Source of the DNA: a bacterium
Lineage (GTDB): Bacteria > Bdellovibrionota > Bdellovibrionia > Bdellovibrionales > Bdellovibrionaceae
Reading direction: 5' to 3'
DNA: 64,000 nucleotides
Assembly (NCBI GenBank): GCA_019752925.1
Contig: JAIELP010000004.1
Coordinates: forward strand, 392,258 to 456,257
Below the pieces are notes generated by a model. The model did not search any database. It had not been told where the DNA came from and saw only the letters and a program-made list of their open reading frames with translations. The translations under genes were made by a program, and so were the position numbers. Every line of letters starts with the position of its first letter. Within the stretch, counting starts at the first letter, position 1. This document shows, one piece after another, positions 36,969 to 46,372 of this stretch.

Positions 36969-37742
36969 TTATCCAAAGTATCCCGAACCTCGTAGTTTAA
37001 CTTCTTTATTTATTTTTTTCTGCATAGATTCCTGTATTTCATTGGCTAAATCATGACAAAGTTCACTGTCGCTTACTTTTTCAGGTTTAAACGGTAAATG
37101 TACAGGTTTTTCAAAAACAATTTTCCACTTAGCTGGAAGCGGAATCACATTCAGTGGCAAAGGTAAAACTAAACCTCTTAAAAATTTAGTAAATTTAAGT
37201 TGTTGCAGGTTAATGTGGGTTTCTTCTGCGCCCAAGATAATTGTAGGTACGATTTGCGCATTAGTTTGGATGGCCATACGAATGAAACCACGCTTAAATT
37301 CCTGCAACTGATAGCGTTTACTAGTGGGTTTAAAATTTCCGTGTTCACCCTCTGGGAAAAGTACAACAAGATTATTTTTTTTAAGAAGAGAAACACCGTT
37401 ATCAAAGGTGGCTTCAGTAAAACCCAGTTTATTAGCTGGTAAAGCTGTGGTTTCAGTTAAAAACCACAGATGATGAGTCATAACGCGGGGAATGCGTTTA
37501 GTGTTTTGTTGCAAAATATAAGATAAAATAAGCGCATCAAAACCCGAATAGCCTGAATGGTTAGGTGCAATAATAACCGGGCCCTTTGTCGGGATATTCT
37601 CAAGACCTTCTATTTCCAGACGGAAATATTTTTTCATCAGTTCCATAAAAAAACGCGGAAAAACTTTATACATAAGTGCGTCGGCACTGAGTTCCTTGAG
37701 ATTAAAAACTTTTTCATTGGGTTTTTTAAAAAAATTGATCAT
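36969..37742 (-). CDS. Lysophospholipid (PlsC-type) acyltransferase
   Basis: Adds an acyl chain to a lysophospholipid or similar acceptor at the inner membrane. It has 257 residues. The acyltransferase motif I is visible as PNHSGYSGFD, with one or two residues more than the usual HxxxxD spacing. Motif III is FPEGEHG (FPEG), and a later VPTIILGAEE matches motif IV. It ends 12 bases beyond the pilin-like gene stop on the other strand and diverges from glpK. Glycerol kinase next door makes glycerol-3-phosphate, the usual start of phospholipid synthesis, so the pairing is suggestive. Confidence 0.82.
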   Translation of the reverse strand: MINFFKKPNEKVFNLKELSADALMYKVFPRFFMELMKKYFRLEIEGLENIPTKGPVIIAPNHSGYSGFDALILSYILQQNTKRIPRVMTHHLWFLTETTALPANKLGFTEATFDNGVSLLKKNNLVVLFPEGEHGNFKPTSKRYQLQEFKRGFIRMAIQTNAQIVPTIILGAEETHINLQQLKFTKFLRGLVLPLPLNVIPLPAKWKIVFEKPVHLPFKPEKVSDSELCHDLANEIQESMQKKINKEVKLRGSGYFG

Positions 37743-37791
37743 GATAGTGTTTTAATCTTATCCTAATTTTTATAAGAAAGAATCTATATTT

Positions 37792-39279
37792 ATGAAAAAA
37801 TTTATTATGGCTATTGACCAAGGTACTACGGGATCCACAGTTTTATTGATGGATCAGTCCGGTAAGGTGGTTTCTAAAGCAACGGTGGACTATAAGCAGA
37901 TTTATCCGCAGCCAGGCTGGGTTGAGCATAATCCGGATGACATCTGGCAATCAGTACAGGCTTCAGCTGAGCAATGCCTAAAAAAAATCAATGCCTCTCA
38001 GGATGAGATTTTTACTATAGGTATAACGAACCAGCGTGAAACAGTGGTGGCTTTCCGAAAATCCACCGGGGAAATTCTGCACAATGCAATTGTATGGCAA
38101 TGCCGCCGTACTTCTAAAATGTGCGATCAGTTACGCAAGAAGTGGTCTGTTAAAATTAAATCAAAAACCGGATTGGTGCTAGACCCCTATTTTTCAGCTA
38201 CAAAAATGCGTTGGTTAATTGAAAATGTCGACAGTGTTAAGCGGGCATTAAAAGATAACGATTTAGCTTTCGGTAATATAGATACTTTTTTAATGTGGAA
38301 ACTTTCAGGTGGTCAGGTGTATGCAACAGATGTAAGTAATGCTTCCCGAACTATGTTAATGAATTTAAAAACCGGCCAGTGGGACAGTGAACTTTTAAAA
38401 TTATTTAAAGTTCCGGTAAGTTCTTTACCTGAAATAAAGTCTTCATCAGGTTTATTCGGTAAAACTTCCTCACAAAAATTTGTTGCGGCTAACACGCCGA
38501 TTACAGGTGTAGCCGGCGATCAGCAGTCGGCTCTGTTCGGGCAGGCCTGTTTTTCGGAAGGTGAAAGCAAATGCACTTTTGGTACAGGCAGTTTTATTTT
38601 AATGAATACGGGATCTAAAATTTTAAAATCAAAAGCCGGTTGTTTAACAACTGTAGCCTGGAAATTAGGTAACGGAAAAATTCAGTATGCGCTTGAGGGT
38701 GGCGCCTTCATTTGCGGAGCAGCAGTAGGTTGGTTACGTGATGGACTTAATCTTATTGAGAAAAGCTCTGACGTTGAAGCTTTAGCAAAACAGGTTGATT
38801 CAACTGACGGTGTTGAGTTTGTTCCTGCGTTGACCGGTTTAGGCGCGCCTTATTGGAACGCTAATGCCCGTGGCGAGATTACGGGTCTTACCCGCGGAAC
38901 AACCAAAGCTCATATTGCCAGAGCCACCTTGGAAGCTATGGCTTTGCAAAACGCGGATATTCTACTGGCTATGCAGAAAGACCTAAAAAAGAAAATGAAG
39001 CGTTTACGCGTAGATGGCGGCGCTGCAGCCAATAATTTATTGATGCAACTGCAGTCAGATTATATTCAAACAGTTGTTGATCGTCCTGTACAGATAGAAA
39101 CCACAGCAATTGGTGCGGCTTATTTAGCCGGACTTGGTATCGGGCACTGGAAAAGTTCAGATGAAATACGTGAGATCTGGAAAAAAGAAAGTGAATTCAA
39201 ACCAGCGCAGTCACTGAAAAGTGTAAATAAGCGCAGAGAGTCGTGGAAGCTGGCTATTAAAAAAGTTCAGATTAAATAA
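37792..39279 (+). CDS. glpK: Glycerol kinase
   Basis: Phosphorylates glycerol to glycerol-3-phosphate. It has 495 residues, a normal length for the FGGY kinase family. Motifs: AIDQGTTGSTVLLMDQSG, GWVEHNPDDIW, ITNQRETVVAF, the GVAGDQQSALFGQACF catalytic Asp region, the FVPALTGLGAPYWNANARG signature and the GGAAANNLLMQ C-terminal ATP site. No glpF or glpD is adjacent. It is monocistronic, with a strong terminator behind it. Confidence 0.97.
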   Translation: MKKFIMAIDQGTTGSTVLLMDQSGKVVSKATVDYKQIYPQPGWVEHNPDDIWQSVQASAEQCLKKINASQDEIFTIGITNQRETVVAFRKSTGEILHNAIVWQCRRTSKMCDQLRKKWSVKIKSKTGLVLDPYFSATKMRWLIENVDSVKRALKDNDLAFGNIDTFLMWKLSGGQVYATDVSNASRTMLMNLKTGQWDSELLKLFKVPVSSLPEIKSSSGLFGKTSSQKFVAANTPITGVAGDQQSALFGQACFSEGESKCTFGTGSFILMNTGSKILKSKAGCLTTVAWKLGNGKIQYALEGGAFICGAAVGWLRDGLNLIEKSSDVEALAKQVDSTDGVEFVPALTGLGAPYWNANARGEITGLTRGTTKAHIARATLEAMALQNADILLAMQKDLKKKMKRLRVDGGAAANNLLMQLQSDYIQTVVDRPVQIETTAIGAAYLAGLGIGHWKSSDEIREIWKKESEFKPAQSLKSVNKRRESWKLAIKKVQIK

Positions 39280-39300
39280 AGAGAGGGTCTTTTTAAAATA

Positions 39301-39330
39301 AAAAAGGCTCAATTTTCATTGAGCCTTTTT
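39301..39330. terminator. Strong terminator after glpK
   Basis: AAAAAGGCTCAAT and ATTGAGCCTTTTT are perfect 13-base arms around a TTTC loop. It lies between glpK and the converging lipoprotein gene and can serve both. Confidence 0.9.
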
Positions 39331-39361
39331 TAATGGTAGGTTTTAATTTAAAAAAAATTAA

Positions 39362-40084
39362 TTACTCTTCAGTTTCAGCTTTATCAGAAGTTTTTTTAGC
39401 AGCTCCTACTTCATCACCAACTAAGATGTGAGTTGAAACAGCGAATGGTTTTTCAGAAACATTTAAAATAGACTTTGCTTCATTATAGTCAGTTTTTTCG
39501 TTATCTAAAACACCATGTTTTTCAACTTTTAAAGCAGTTACTTCAACTAAACCGAAAGTTTCGTTTAACTGAGCAGGTGATTGAAACTGTATAGCATCTA
39601 ATTCAGTAACCATTTGAGCTTGAGCCTGAGGGTTTATTTCTTTAGCTAAATCTTTAAGTTTAGAAATGAAAGCTTTAGATGTCAGTTGAGTACCTAAAGT
39701 GTTATTAACTTCAGGAACAACTTTCATGATTTTGATTTGGTCGTTTAATACGACTAAAGCAATAGCGCCAGTTTTTAAATGTTCGTTAATTGCATTTTTG
39801 TTAGCGTCGATGCTTACTTTTTTAAGTAAATCCTGAACTTTTGAACCTTCAAGTTTTGTTTGTTCAAATGTACCGGCTACATTTAAAGTTTTTTCGCCAC
39901 CTTGAACATAAACTGCTTGTCCTTCAGCAGTTAATTCAGCGATTTCGCTTAATTCAAAAACTTTCGAAGCTATTTTAGAATTAATTTCCGCTTCTCTTGC
40001 TGTTGGGCGGCTACAACCTGTAAATAGAGTTGCTGTTGCGGCCATTCCTAATACTGCTGTTAATACAATTACGTGCTTTTTCAT
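39362..40084 (-). CDS. Hypothetical lipoprotein
   Basis: The precursor has 240 residues with a lipoprotein signal (VLGMAATATLFTGC, lipidation at the cysteine of FTGCSRPT). The mature part is alanine-, lysine- and glutamate-rich and probably helical with some beta, ending in an acidic KTSDKAETEE. I do not recognise the family. Eighteen bases separate it from the upstream predicted outer-membrane protein, so the two are likely co-expressed and could form an envelope pair. Confidence 0.7.
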   Translation of the reverse strand: MKKHVIVLTAVLGMAATATLFTGCSRPTAREAEINSKIASKVFELSEIAELTAEGQAVYVQGGEKTLNVAGTFEQTKLEGSKVQDLLKKVSIDANKNAINEHLKTGAIALVVLNDQIKIMKVVPEVNNTLGTQLTSKAFISKLKDLAKEINPQAQAQMVTELDAIQFQSPAQLNETFGLVEVTALKVEKHGVLDNEKTDYNEAKSILNVSEKPFAVSTHILVGDEVGAAKKTSDKAETEE

Positions 40085-40101
40085 TTTAACAATCCCCTAT
40101 G

Positions 40102-41013
40102 TTATAAAGAAACCGAAAGACTGACTGCGTAGCTTGAGCTCTCAGAGTCATATAATTTAAAGTTATTTTGGTAATCTTTTTGGCTGTTTAAGTAGTTAGC
40201 GGCATTTGAGTGTGAAATGCCTACAGATACGTTGTCGTTTAATGAGTAACTTAAAGACTCTGATAAAATGAAAAAGTTAGTAACTACCCCATTTACAGAG
40301 TAGTTAGAGTCTAATCTACCTAATCCCTCAACAGACAGTGAATCAGTAATATTATAGCCAATCACAGTTTGGTTGCGTATACGGTGCGATCTGCTTGGAC
40401 TTCCACTTGATGTAGTGTCATAGTTGGTGAAGAATTTAGTAGCCGAAACTGCGTGTGATACACTTAAACTATCCATAGCAAAAGCTTTAGTATTTAATGT
40501 TAACTTAAGGCCACCACCAATTGAATACTGTAGACCAGTAGCATTTCTTGTGCTGTCTTTTAAAGGTAATCCCAAACTCATAGAAGGGCCAAGTTTGAAA
40601 TACTCACCTAACTTCCAAGCTTTCTTACTTGCGCCTAGCGAAGCGTCGCTCCAAGCACTGGCGTTAGAGTCAAGTAAGTCTTGTTCGTAAGTCATGGTTG
40701 CAAAACTATTATAATCTCCATAACCCATAGTTCCTGTAAAGGTATGTGATAGGCCTTGAGATCGAGTTTTAACACCTGTTTTCTCGTCAGTTTGGGTTTC
40801 CGCTTGCAACGAGTATTTGGCATCATAAGATAAGCCCAGTTTTACTTTTGGAGCTTCCTCTTTTGTTGGAGCAGCAGTGCTAGTAGCTGCCGGAGCGGCC
40901 GCTGTTGTGGTAGCTGTAGTTGCGGTGGTTGTTGTTGTAGATGCTGTTCCTTGCGCGTTAGCAAGTACACAGATCATGCTTAATGGAAGTGTTATCCATA
41001 AATTTAGTTTCAT
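40102..41013 (-). CDS. Probable outer-membrane beta-barrel protein
   Basis: The track starts at 41172, but the better start is the ATG at 41013 (GAGGG upstream), which opens a signal peptide (MKLNLWITLPLSMICVLANA). About 303 residues. After cleavage comes a Thr/Ala-rich low-complexity linker (runs of T and A), then about 240 residues alternating polar and aromatic/hydrophobic residues with short turns. The final segment SYAVSLSVSL is the type of C-terminal strand recognised by the BAM machine, though it ends in Leu rather than Phe. No family recognised. It is upstream of the lipoprotein gene and probably in the same transcript. The 298 bp upstream of it (41014-41311) hold only promoter-type AT-rich sequence. 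Confidence 0.7.
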   Translation of the reverse strand: MKLNLWITLPLSMICVLANAQGTASTTTTTATTATTTAAAPAATSTAAPTKEEAPKVKLGLSYDAKYSLQAETQTDEKTGVKTRSQGLSHTFTGTMGYGDYNSFATMTYEQDLLDSNASAWSDASLGASKKAWKLGEYFKLGPSMSLGLPLKDSTRNATGLQYSIGGGLKLTLNTKAFAMDSLSVSHAVSATKFFTNYDTTSSGSPSRSHRIRNQTVIGYNITDSLSVEGLGRLDSNYSVNGVVTNFFILSESLSYSLNDNVSVGISHSNAANYLNSQKDYQNNFKLYDSESSSYAVSLSVSL

Positions 41014-41311
41014 AATGGCCCTCTTTTTTAAAGTCGCAGTTATGCTTTCAATTCGCGTGCCCTGTTTAAGTACGCTATAATGTCCCTGAAGTGTACAATA
41101 ATGATACAAATGGCCCAAACTTTGTAAATTAGTGAAAAAAATGAAGATATTGGAGTTTGTGGGGTTTTGCATTTGCTTGAATATTAATCACGCTAGTTGT
41201 GTCACTTTATCAAATTTTTAAGCATTTTTTAGACGCCTAAGCAAATTAAAAGACTTTTGAGCTTGGTATATTTGTAGCAATGCGATTGAGGTATTTAAAA
41301 AGGCGGAATTT

Positions 41312-41671
41312 ATGAAGATGTTAATTTTATCTATATTATTAGTGGGTTCTATATCGCAGGCTCGTGTAGCCCATCCTGCTTGTGAGGAGCGCGTAGGTTG
41401 TAGTGCCGCTTCAAATTCGCAAATTTATAAATACCGTGACTTGATATACGATGTTTTATTGCAAAAAAGAGAAAAAATTAATTTAAGTTCTCAGGAATTT
41501 CAAAAATTATCAGAAGGCGATAAGTATACGATGCAGCTTTTCAGAAACGATGCCAGTCTTGCTAAAAGCGTGAAATTTATTGACGAGGCTATTGATGGAA
41601 CTTGTAACTGCAATGAAACCTTAGATTTTTTATCGACGACTTTATATAACGTAAATCAATTATCTAAATAA
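41312..41671 (+). CDS. Small exported hypothetical protein
   Basis: The precursor has 119 residues with a signal peptide (MKMLILSILLVGSISQA). The mature part is mostly helical with four cysteines (PACEERVGC near the start, GTCNCNE near the end), suggesting disulphides in the periplasm. No family recognised. It converges on the cyclic-nucleotide-binding gene, with three bases between the two stops. Confidence 0.6.
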   Translation: MKMLILSILLVGSISQARVAHPACEERVGCSAASNSQIYKYRDLIYDVLLQKREKINLSSQEFQKLSEGDKYTMQLFRNDASLAKSVKFIDEAIDGTCNCNETLDFLSTTLYNVNQLSK

Positions 41672-41674
41672 ATC

Positions 41675-42049
41675 CTAAGGCTGCTTAGCGCGTAACTCTT
41701 TCATATTCGTATTCATTTGTTTTAAGCGGCTTGAAAATGATCTCAGCATTGATGAGGCCCATAAAGGTAACTCATTGAGCATCATTTCGTAACCCTCTGA
41801 CGAAATCTTCATCGCTTTTACAGGCGTAACAGCTTGAGCACTGGCGCTTCGGGCACCCTTGTCGATGAGTGCAAATTCACCGAAAGTTTCACCGTCTTTT
41901 AAGCGGGCCACTTCAATTTTTTGCCCTTTTTTATCTTTCATAAAAATAGAAACTTCACCGGATTCAATAATAAAAAAATGGGCTTCGATGTCGCCTTCAA
42001 AAAATATAAAATCGCCGGCTTTAAAAGATTCTTTAGTTATGCTGCTCAT
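41675..42049 (-). CDS. Cyclic nucleotide-binding domain protein
   Basis: It has 124 residues and is a single CAP/CRP-type cNMP-binding domain with no DNA-binding or membrane part. Typical stretches: FKAGDFIFFEGDIEAHFFIIESGEVSIF, then the phosphate-binding cassette LKDGETFGEFALIDKGARSASAQAV (family GE.ALl...RsA). The conserved GE and R in the cassette are present, so nucleotide binding is plausible. Stand-alone domains like this probably act through a partner protein, not visible here. No downstream gene is co-directional within the operon. Confidence 0.85.
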   Translation of the reverse strand: MSSITKESFKAGDFIFFEGDIEAHFFIIESGEVSIFMKDKKGQKIEVARLKDGETFGEFALIDKGARSASAQAVTPVKAMKISSEGYEMMLNELPLWASSMLRSFSSRLKQMNTNMKELRAKQP

Positions 42050-42276
42050 ATTGTATCCTTCTTAAAAGTTACCCTATATAAATCATGCACAGATTTTAAA
42101 AAATTCTCACGGATATTCTTTAAAAATCTTTACACAGTCTAATCTGTTTATGTCTGTGAGCTGTAGCGTCGGTGATTGCTGGGGCTTTGGTCCAGCTTTA
42201 CAGTTTTTTTGTTCTTTGATTTTACTGAAAAAAAAGAGTTAACATAGCTAATGCTAACAGCAAAGGTAATTGAGCT
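42050..42276. other. Intergenic region between the cNMP-binding and transglycosylase genes
   Basis: 227 bp, divergent promoters expected. A small hairpin GCTGG/CCAGC (42178-42196) is followed by a T7 run at 42204-42210. This could end a short plus-strand transcript, but no ORF with a ribosome site is seen. Confidence 0.3.
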
Positions 42277-44589
42277 TTGATTCAACGTAAAATACATTTT
42301 TTAACGAAGGCTTTTATTGCAATAATTATTTTGTGTTTTGCTTCGCAGGCAATGGCCCTCAATCATCTGGATCAGTACTTTAAATTTAAATCAGAAGGTA
42401 AGCATAAAAGTGCCAGAACCATTTTAAACAAGTGGAGCCCGAAGGGCTTTGAGGAAGCGTCTTATAAAAAATATTTTTTGGCTGTTAATGATAATACTAC
42501 AACTGAATTCTGGGGCTTATATCAGGATTTGTCTAAAAATAAAAAGCTACTAAAGCTTCAGCATGAGTCTATTAGGCGCATTTTAGAAATAGATCTTGAG
42601 TCTAAAAAAGACACCACTAAAAAATTAAAAAATTTCAATAAAGTGGCTAAACAGATGCTCGAAAACTTACGGGCTCAGCCGGAAGGGCTCGAGTACGAAC
42701 TAATTTATTTAAAATGGATTCTGAAAAACAAAAATATTGCAGAGCTTTGTAAAACCGAGCGTAACCGTTGGCTTTCGCAGACGACTTTGAACTTAAGCGA
42801 AGTGGTATTGGGCCTTCAGAGTTGCCCGATTACCTATAAAGATTTTATTTACCGCCTACGCATGCTTATTTTCTCAGGTGAAGAAAAAAAAGCACAAGCT
42901 GAAATTAATGAGTTTGTCGACAAACAGAAACTAGCCGAATGGGAAAAGGCTTACTTACAGGCCGTATATTTTTCGAATATTGGCGATCCTACATCGGCGT
43001 TTAATAAAGTTATATCTTACCAAAGTGACATAGCTAAAAATCCGGATTACTACGTTAATTTATTTTATATTTCGCAAAGAGCAGGCGAGTTAGCTAAGGC
43101 CGAACAGATTATCAATCAGGTCATCGATTCGTCTGTAAATGCAAAACAAAAAAAAGAATTGTTATTTCAAAAAGCTTTTTTGTTTTACCAAACACGTCGT
43201 TATTCGGAAGCGCTTAAAATTTTAAATAGTTTGGTAGTTACACATGCGTCACACCATCGCAAAGTAAAATCCCGAGAGTATGATGATTTAACTTGGCTCA
43301 GAGCTTGGTGTTACTATCTTGCCGGGGATTTTGAAAAGGCTCAGGAAGCTCTTATGGAAAACCGCAAGTGGGCCCGCGATAAAGCCAGAAACCTCTATTG
43401 GCTGGCACAAACGGAATGGGCTTTAGATAACCGCATGATGTCTGTGGCCTTATTTCGCCAGTTAGCCTTACCGGTAATTGATGGAAAGTTTTTCAGTTAC
43501 TACAATTATATAGCTTGGCTCAGATTTGAAGCTTACAAAGCCTATGCAACATCTGAAATGCTAAAAACACAGTTAAGCGCTATTAAGTCGCGTCGTGAAA
43601 TGTATATGATTGCAGACCCGAATATGAATCCACTGGAGTTGCTGAATGAATATGAATCTTACTTTGAAGACATAGGTCTTACCGATGAAGGAAGTATTGC
43701 GATTATCAATCAGGAAGAGCAGACACATGATGCCGGTGAAATTAAAGGTATTAAAATTAAAACATCGGCGGAACTTAAGAATGAAATGTCTTGGGCCGAT
43801 GATTTAATTAGATGGGGTTATCGCGATTTGGCTAAATGGCATTTGTTTGAAGTGGAAAAAACTTTATCAACTAAGTCAGAAGCAGAGCCTCTTGTGAAGT
43901 ACTATACCGATAACAAGTATTATAACCGCGCTTTGTCCTTAACTCAGAACGTGCTTTCACCATCGGGCCGTACGTTGAGTTTTAAAAGTGATCCTTTGTT
44001 ATGGGGTTCATTGTTTCCAAAGGCTTATCAATCCAGTGTTGAAAGTGAAGCTAAAAAAAGAAAAGTTCATACTCATTTAATTTGGTCAATTATGAAGGCC
44101 GAAACTCAATACAAATATGATGCAATATCGCCAGTAGGTGCTGTTGGGTTAATGCAGTTTATGCCGTACACCTCGCAAAAAGTAGCCATCATGCTGAAAG
44201 AAGAACACAACACCGAAAACATGTTTGACCCAGAAACGGCCATTAAATACGGCGCTACTTATTTGCGAAAATTATCAGATGAATTGGGCGGGGAGTTTCC
44301 GTTAGTGGCGGCGGCGTATAACGGCGGTCCGCATCGAGTAAAATTATGGATGCGAAATTTTAAGGAAAAAGACGGCACCAACATGGAGTACGACATGTTC
44401 GTAGAACACATCCCGTTTAATGAAACCCGCACCTATGTAAAACGTGTGATGAGTTTTGTTTTAACTTACCAGAAGCTTTATGAAGACAAGCTGGATTATA
44501 AATCCTCAAAATGGCTAGTAGAAAAAATACCATTCAAACTAAAAGAGCCAATCGTCTTAAAAGAAGAATGGCCCTTTGATAAAAAATAA
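42277..44589 (+). CDS. Soluble lytic murein transglycosylase-like protein
   Basis: Cleaves peptidoglycan strands, leaving 1,6-anhydro ends, in the periplasm. The start is TTG (AAAGG upstream), opening a signal peptide (FIAIIILCFASQAMA). About 550 residues of helical repeats resembling the Slt superhelical ring follow (for example FQKAFLFYQTRRYSEALKIL). The C-terminal SLT domain (about 600-760) has the catalytic glutamate in MKAETQYKYDAISPVGAVGLMQFMPYTS, then TAIKYGATYLRKL and AAYNGGPHRVKLW. The layout matches Slt70. Transcribed alone; the C-terminus converges on ychF. Confidence 0.92.
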   Translation: MIQRKIHFLTKAFIAIIILCFASQAMALNHLDQYFKFKSEGKHKSARTILNKWSPKGFEEASYKKYFLAVNDNTTTEFWGLYQDLSKNKKLLKLQHESIRRILEIDLESKKDTTKKLKNFNKVAKQMLENLRAQPEGLEYELIYLKWILKNKNIAELCKTERNRWLSQTTLNLSEVVLGLQSCPITYKDFIYRLRMLIFSGEEKKAQAEINEFVDKQKLAEWEKAYLQAVYFSNIGDPTSAFNKVISYQSDIAKNPDYYVNLFYISQRAGELAKAEQIINQVIDSSVNAKQKKELLFQKAFLFYQTRRYSEALKILNSLVVTHASHHRKVKSREYDDLTWLRAWCYYLAGDFEKAQEALMENRKWARDKARNLYWLAQTEWALDNRMMSVALFRQLALPVIDGKFFSYYNYIAWLRFEAYKAYATSEMLKTQLSAIKSRREMYMIADPNMNPLELLNEYESYFEDIGLTDEGSIAIINQEEQTHDAGEIKGIKIKTSAELKNEMSWADDLIRWGYRDLAKWHLFEVEKTLSTKSEAEPLVKYYTDNKYYNRALSLTQNVLSPSGRTLSFKSDPLLWGSLFPKAYQSSVESEAKKRKVHTHLIWSIMKAETQYKYDAISPVGAVGLMQFMPYTSQKVAIMLKEEHNTENMFDPETAIKYGATYLRKLSDELGGEFPLVAAAYNGGPHRVKLWMRNFKEKDGTNMEYDMFVEHIPFNETRTYVKRVMSFVLTYQKLYEDKLDYKSSKWLVEKIPFKLKEPIVLKEEWPFDKK

Positions 44590-44597
44590 TTTTTTTA

Positions 44598-45698
44598 CTA
44601 AACGTTAAATCTGAAAAATAATACATCGCCATCTTTCACGATATACTCTTTTCCTTCAGAACGGTATTTACCGGCTTCTTTAATAGCGGCTTCTGATTTT
44701 AAGTTAAATAAATCTTCGCAATGGTAAGTTTCGGCACGGATGAAACCTTTTTCAAAGTCGGTGTGAATAACACCAGCTGCTTGAGGGGCCTTCATTCCGG
44801 TTTTAATGGTCCATGCACGAACTTCTTTTTCACCAGCCGTAAAGTATGTAGCTAAACCTAATAGTGCGTAAGCTTCGCGGATTAAACGGTTTAGGCCTGG
44901 TTCGGTGGCGCCTAAGCTGTCTAAGAAATCTTTTCTTTCTTCAGGAGGCAATTGTGCAATTTCGGCTTCCATTGCTGAACAGATTAAAATTGTTTTGTTA
45001 TTTTCTTCAGCGGCACGTTTTTCAACAGAGCGTACCCAGTCATTTCCACCGGCAGCAAAGTCGGTGTCGGAAACGTTACAAGCGTACAATACGGGTTTGC
45101 TTGTTAATAAGTGCATGTCTTTAGCAAAAGGAGCTTCTAAGTCGTTGAGTACAACCGAACGGGCAGGACGTCCTTCGCCCAAAGCTTTATGAATTCTTTG
45201 GGTTACATCAACTTCCATTTTTACTTTTGGATCAGTTGAAGTTTTAGCGGCCTTTTCAATACGTTTTAATTTTTTATCTGCTGTATCATAATCGGCTAAC
45301 ATTAATTCGGTATTGATAACATCCATATCACGAAGTGGATCAACACTGCCTGATACGTGAATAACGTTTGGATCATCAAAACAACGAACAACGTGAACAA
45401 TAGCATCTGTTTGTTTGATGTGACCTAAGAATTGATTTCCTAAGCCTTCACCTTGGCTGGCACCTTTTACGATACCGGCAATATCAACGAATTCCATTGT
45501 GGTCGGAACTACGCTTTGAGGTTTTACAAAGCCAGTGATTTTATCTAATCGTGCATCAGGAACTGTTACGATACCTACGTTAGGATCAATAGTGCAAAAC
45601 GGATAGTTAGCTGCCTCAGCTTTTGCTGAAGTTAAAGCATTAAATAATGTTGATTTTCCTACGTTCGGAAGTCCGACGATTCCCACTTGTAAAGCCAT
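44598..45698 (-). CDS. ychF: Redox-regulated ATPase/GTPase YchF
   Basis: A ribosome-associated P-loop ATPase of the Obg family. It has 366 residues. Walker A GLPNVGKSTLFNALT, switch-region DPNVGIVTVPDARLD, Walker B FVDIAGIVKGASQGEGLGN, and ACNVSDTDF in place of the usual NKxD, as expected for YchF. The C-terminal TGS domain reads EVRAWTIKTGMKAPQAAGVIHTDFEKGFIRAE. It is downstream of pth, a common bacterial pairing. Confidence 0.96.
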   Translation of the reverse strand: MALQVGIVGLPNVGKSTLFNALTSAKAEAANYPFCTIDPNVGIVTVPDARLDKITGFVKPQSVVPTTMEFVDIAGIVKGASQGEGLGNQFLGHIKQTDAIVHVVRCFDDPNVIHVSGSVDPLRDMDVINTELMLADYDTADKKLKRIEKAAKTSTDPKVKMEVDVTQRIHKALGEGRPARSVVLNDLEAPFAKDMHLLTSKPVLYACNVSDTDFAAGGNDWVRSVEKRAAEENNKTILICSAMEAEIAQLPPEERKDFLDSLGATEPGLNRLIREAYALLGLATYFTAGEKEVRAWTIKTGMKAPQAAGVIHTDFEKGFIRAETYHCEDLFNLKSEAAIKEAGKYRSEGKEYIVKDGDVLFFRFNV

Positions 45699-45721
45699 AT
45701 GAAGTCCTTATTTAAAAAATT

Positions 45722-46300
45722 CTAGGTGAATTTAACAGGCCCGTTAAATTTTGTCGATGCTTTACTGAGTCCATCGAAGATAAAACTTTCGATCGCATCG
45801 CAGGCTTTTTCTAGGTATTGGTCCATGAAAACAGCTTCTTCTTTAGCGAAGTTACCTAAAACCCAATCTGAAACAGCATAATCCGGATGAGGAGGGCGGC
45901 TTACGCCAAGCCTAAGGCGAGCATACTCATTTGTACCTAACTGCTCAGATACACTCTTAACGCCGTTTTGTCCGCCAGGGCTGCGATTAAACATGAGTTT
46001 CATAGTACCAAAAGGGAAATCAATTTCGTCATGAATGATTAACAGATTTTCTTTAGGGATTTTATAAAAGTTCATCAAAGCCACCACAGACTGGCCGGAT
46101 AAATTCATAAAAGTCTGAGGTTTAGCTAGCAGAATTTCAGTATCTTCAATTTTAAAACGGCGAGTAAGTGCTTTATGTTCTTCGCGGTAGTCAGAGCCAT
46201 TGAGTGATTTAAGCCAGTAATCACAGGCCATAAAACCGATGTTATGTCGGTTCATAGAATATTTCTGTCCTGGATTTCCTAGGCCTACAATTAAATACAT
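45722..46300 (-). CDS. pth: Peptidyl-tRNA hydrolase
   Basis: Recycles peptidyl-tRNA that drops off ribosomes. It has 192 residues. Family motifs: IVGLGNPGQKYSMNRHNIGFMACD with the catalytic His in RHN, KPQTFMNLSG, HDEIDFPFGTMKL and GGQNGVKS. It lies between rplY and ychF. A hairpin sits between rplY and pth, so it may be partly uncoupled from rplY. Confidence 0.97.
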   Translation of the reverse strand: MYLIVGLGNPGQKYSMNRHNIGFMACDYWLKSLNGSDYREEHKALTRRFKIEDTEILLAKPQTFMNLSGQSVVALMNFYKIPKENLLIIHDEIDFPFGTMKLMFNRSPGGQNGVKSVSEQLGTNEYARLRLGVSRPPHPDYAVSDWVLGNFAKEEAVFMDQYLEKACDAIESFIFDGLSKASTKFNGPVKFT

Positions 46301-46320
46301 GAGTTTATGATACCTGAAAT

Positions 46321-46348
46321 TAAAACGGCGACAAGTGTCGCCGTTTTA
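46321..46348. terminator. Hairpin terminator between rplY and pth
   Basis: TAAAACGGCGAC and GTCGCCGTTTTA are perfect 12-base arms around AAGT. On the minus strand it follows the rplY stop and precedes the pth start. It may act as a partial terminator or an RNA-processing site within the prs-rplY-pth-ychF set. Confidence 0.75.
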
Positions 46349-46372
46349 GTAAATAAATTTAAGTTAATTAAA

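Noticed and set aside
41014-41172. N-terminal extension of the outer-membrane protein
   Set aside because: The extension places the hydrophobic signal 53 residues in; the ATG at 41013 has a good ribosome site.
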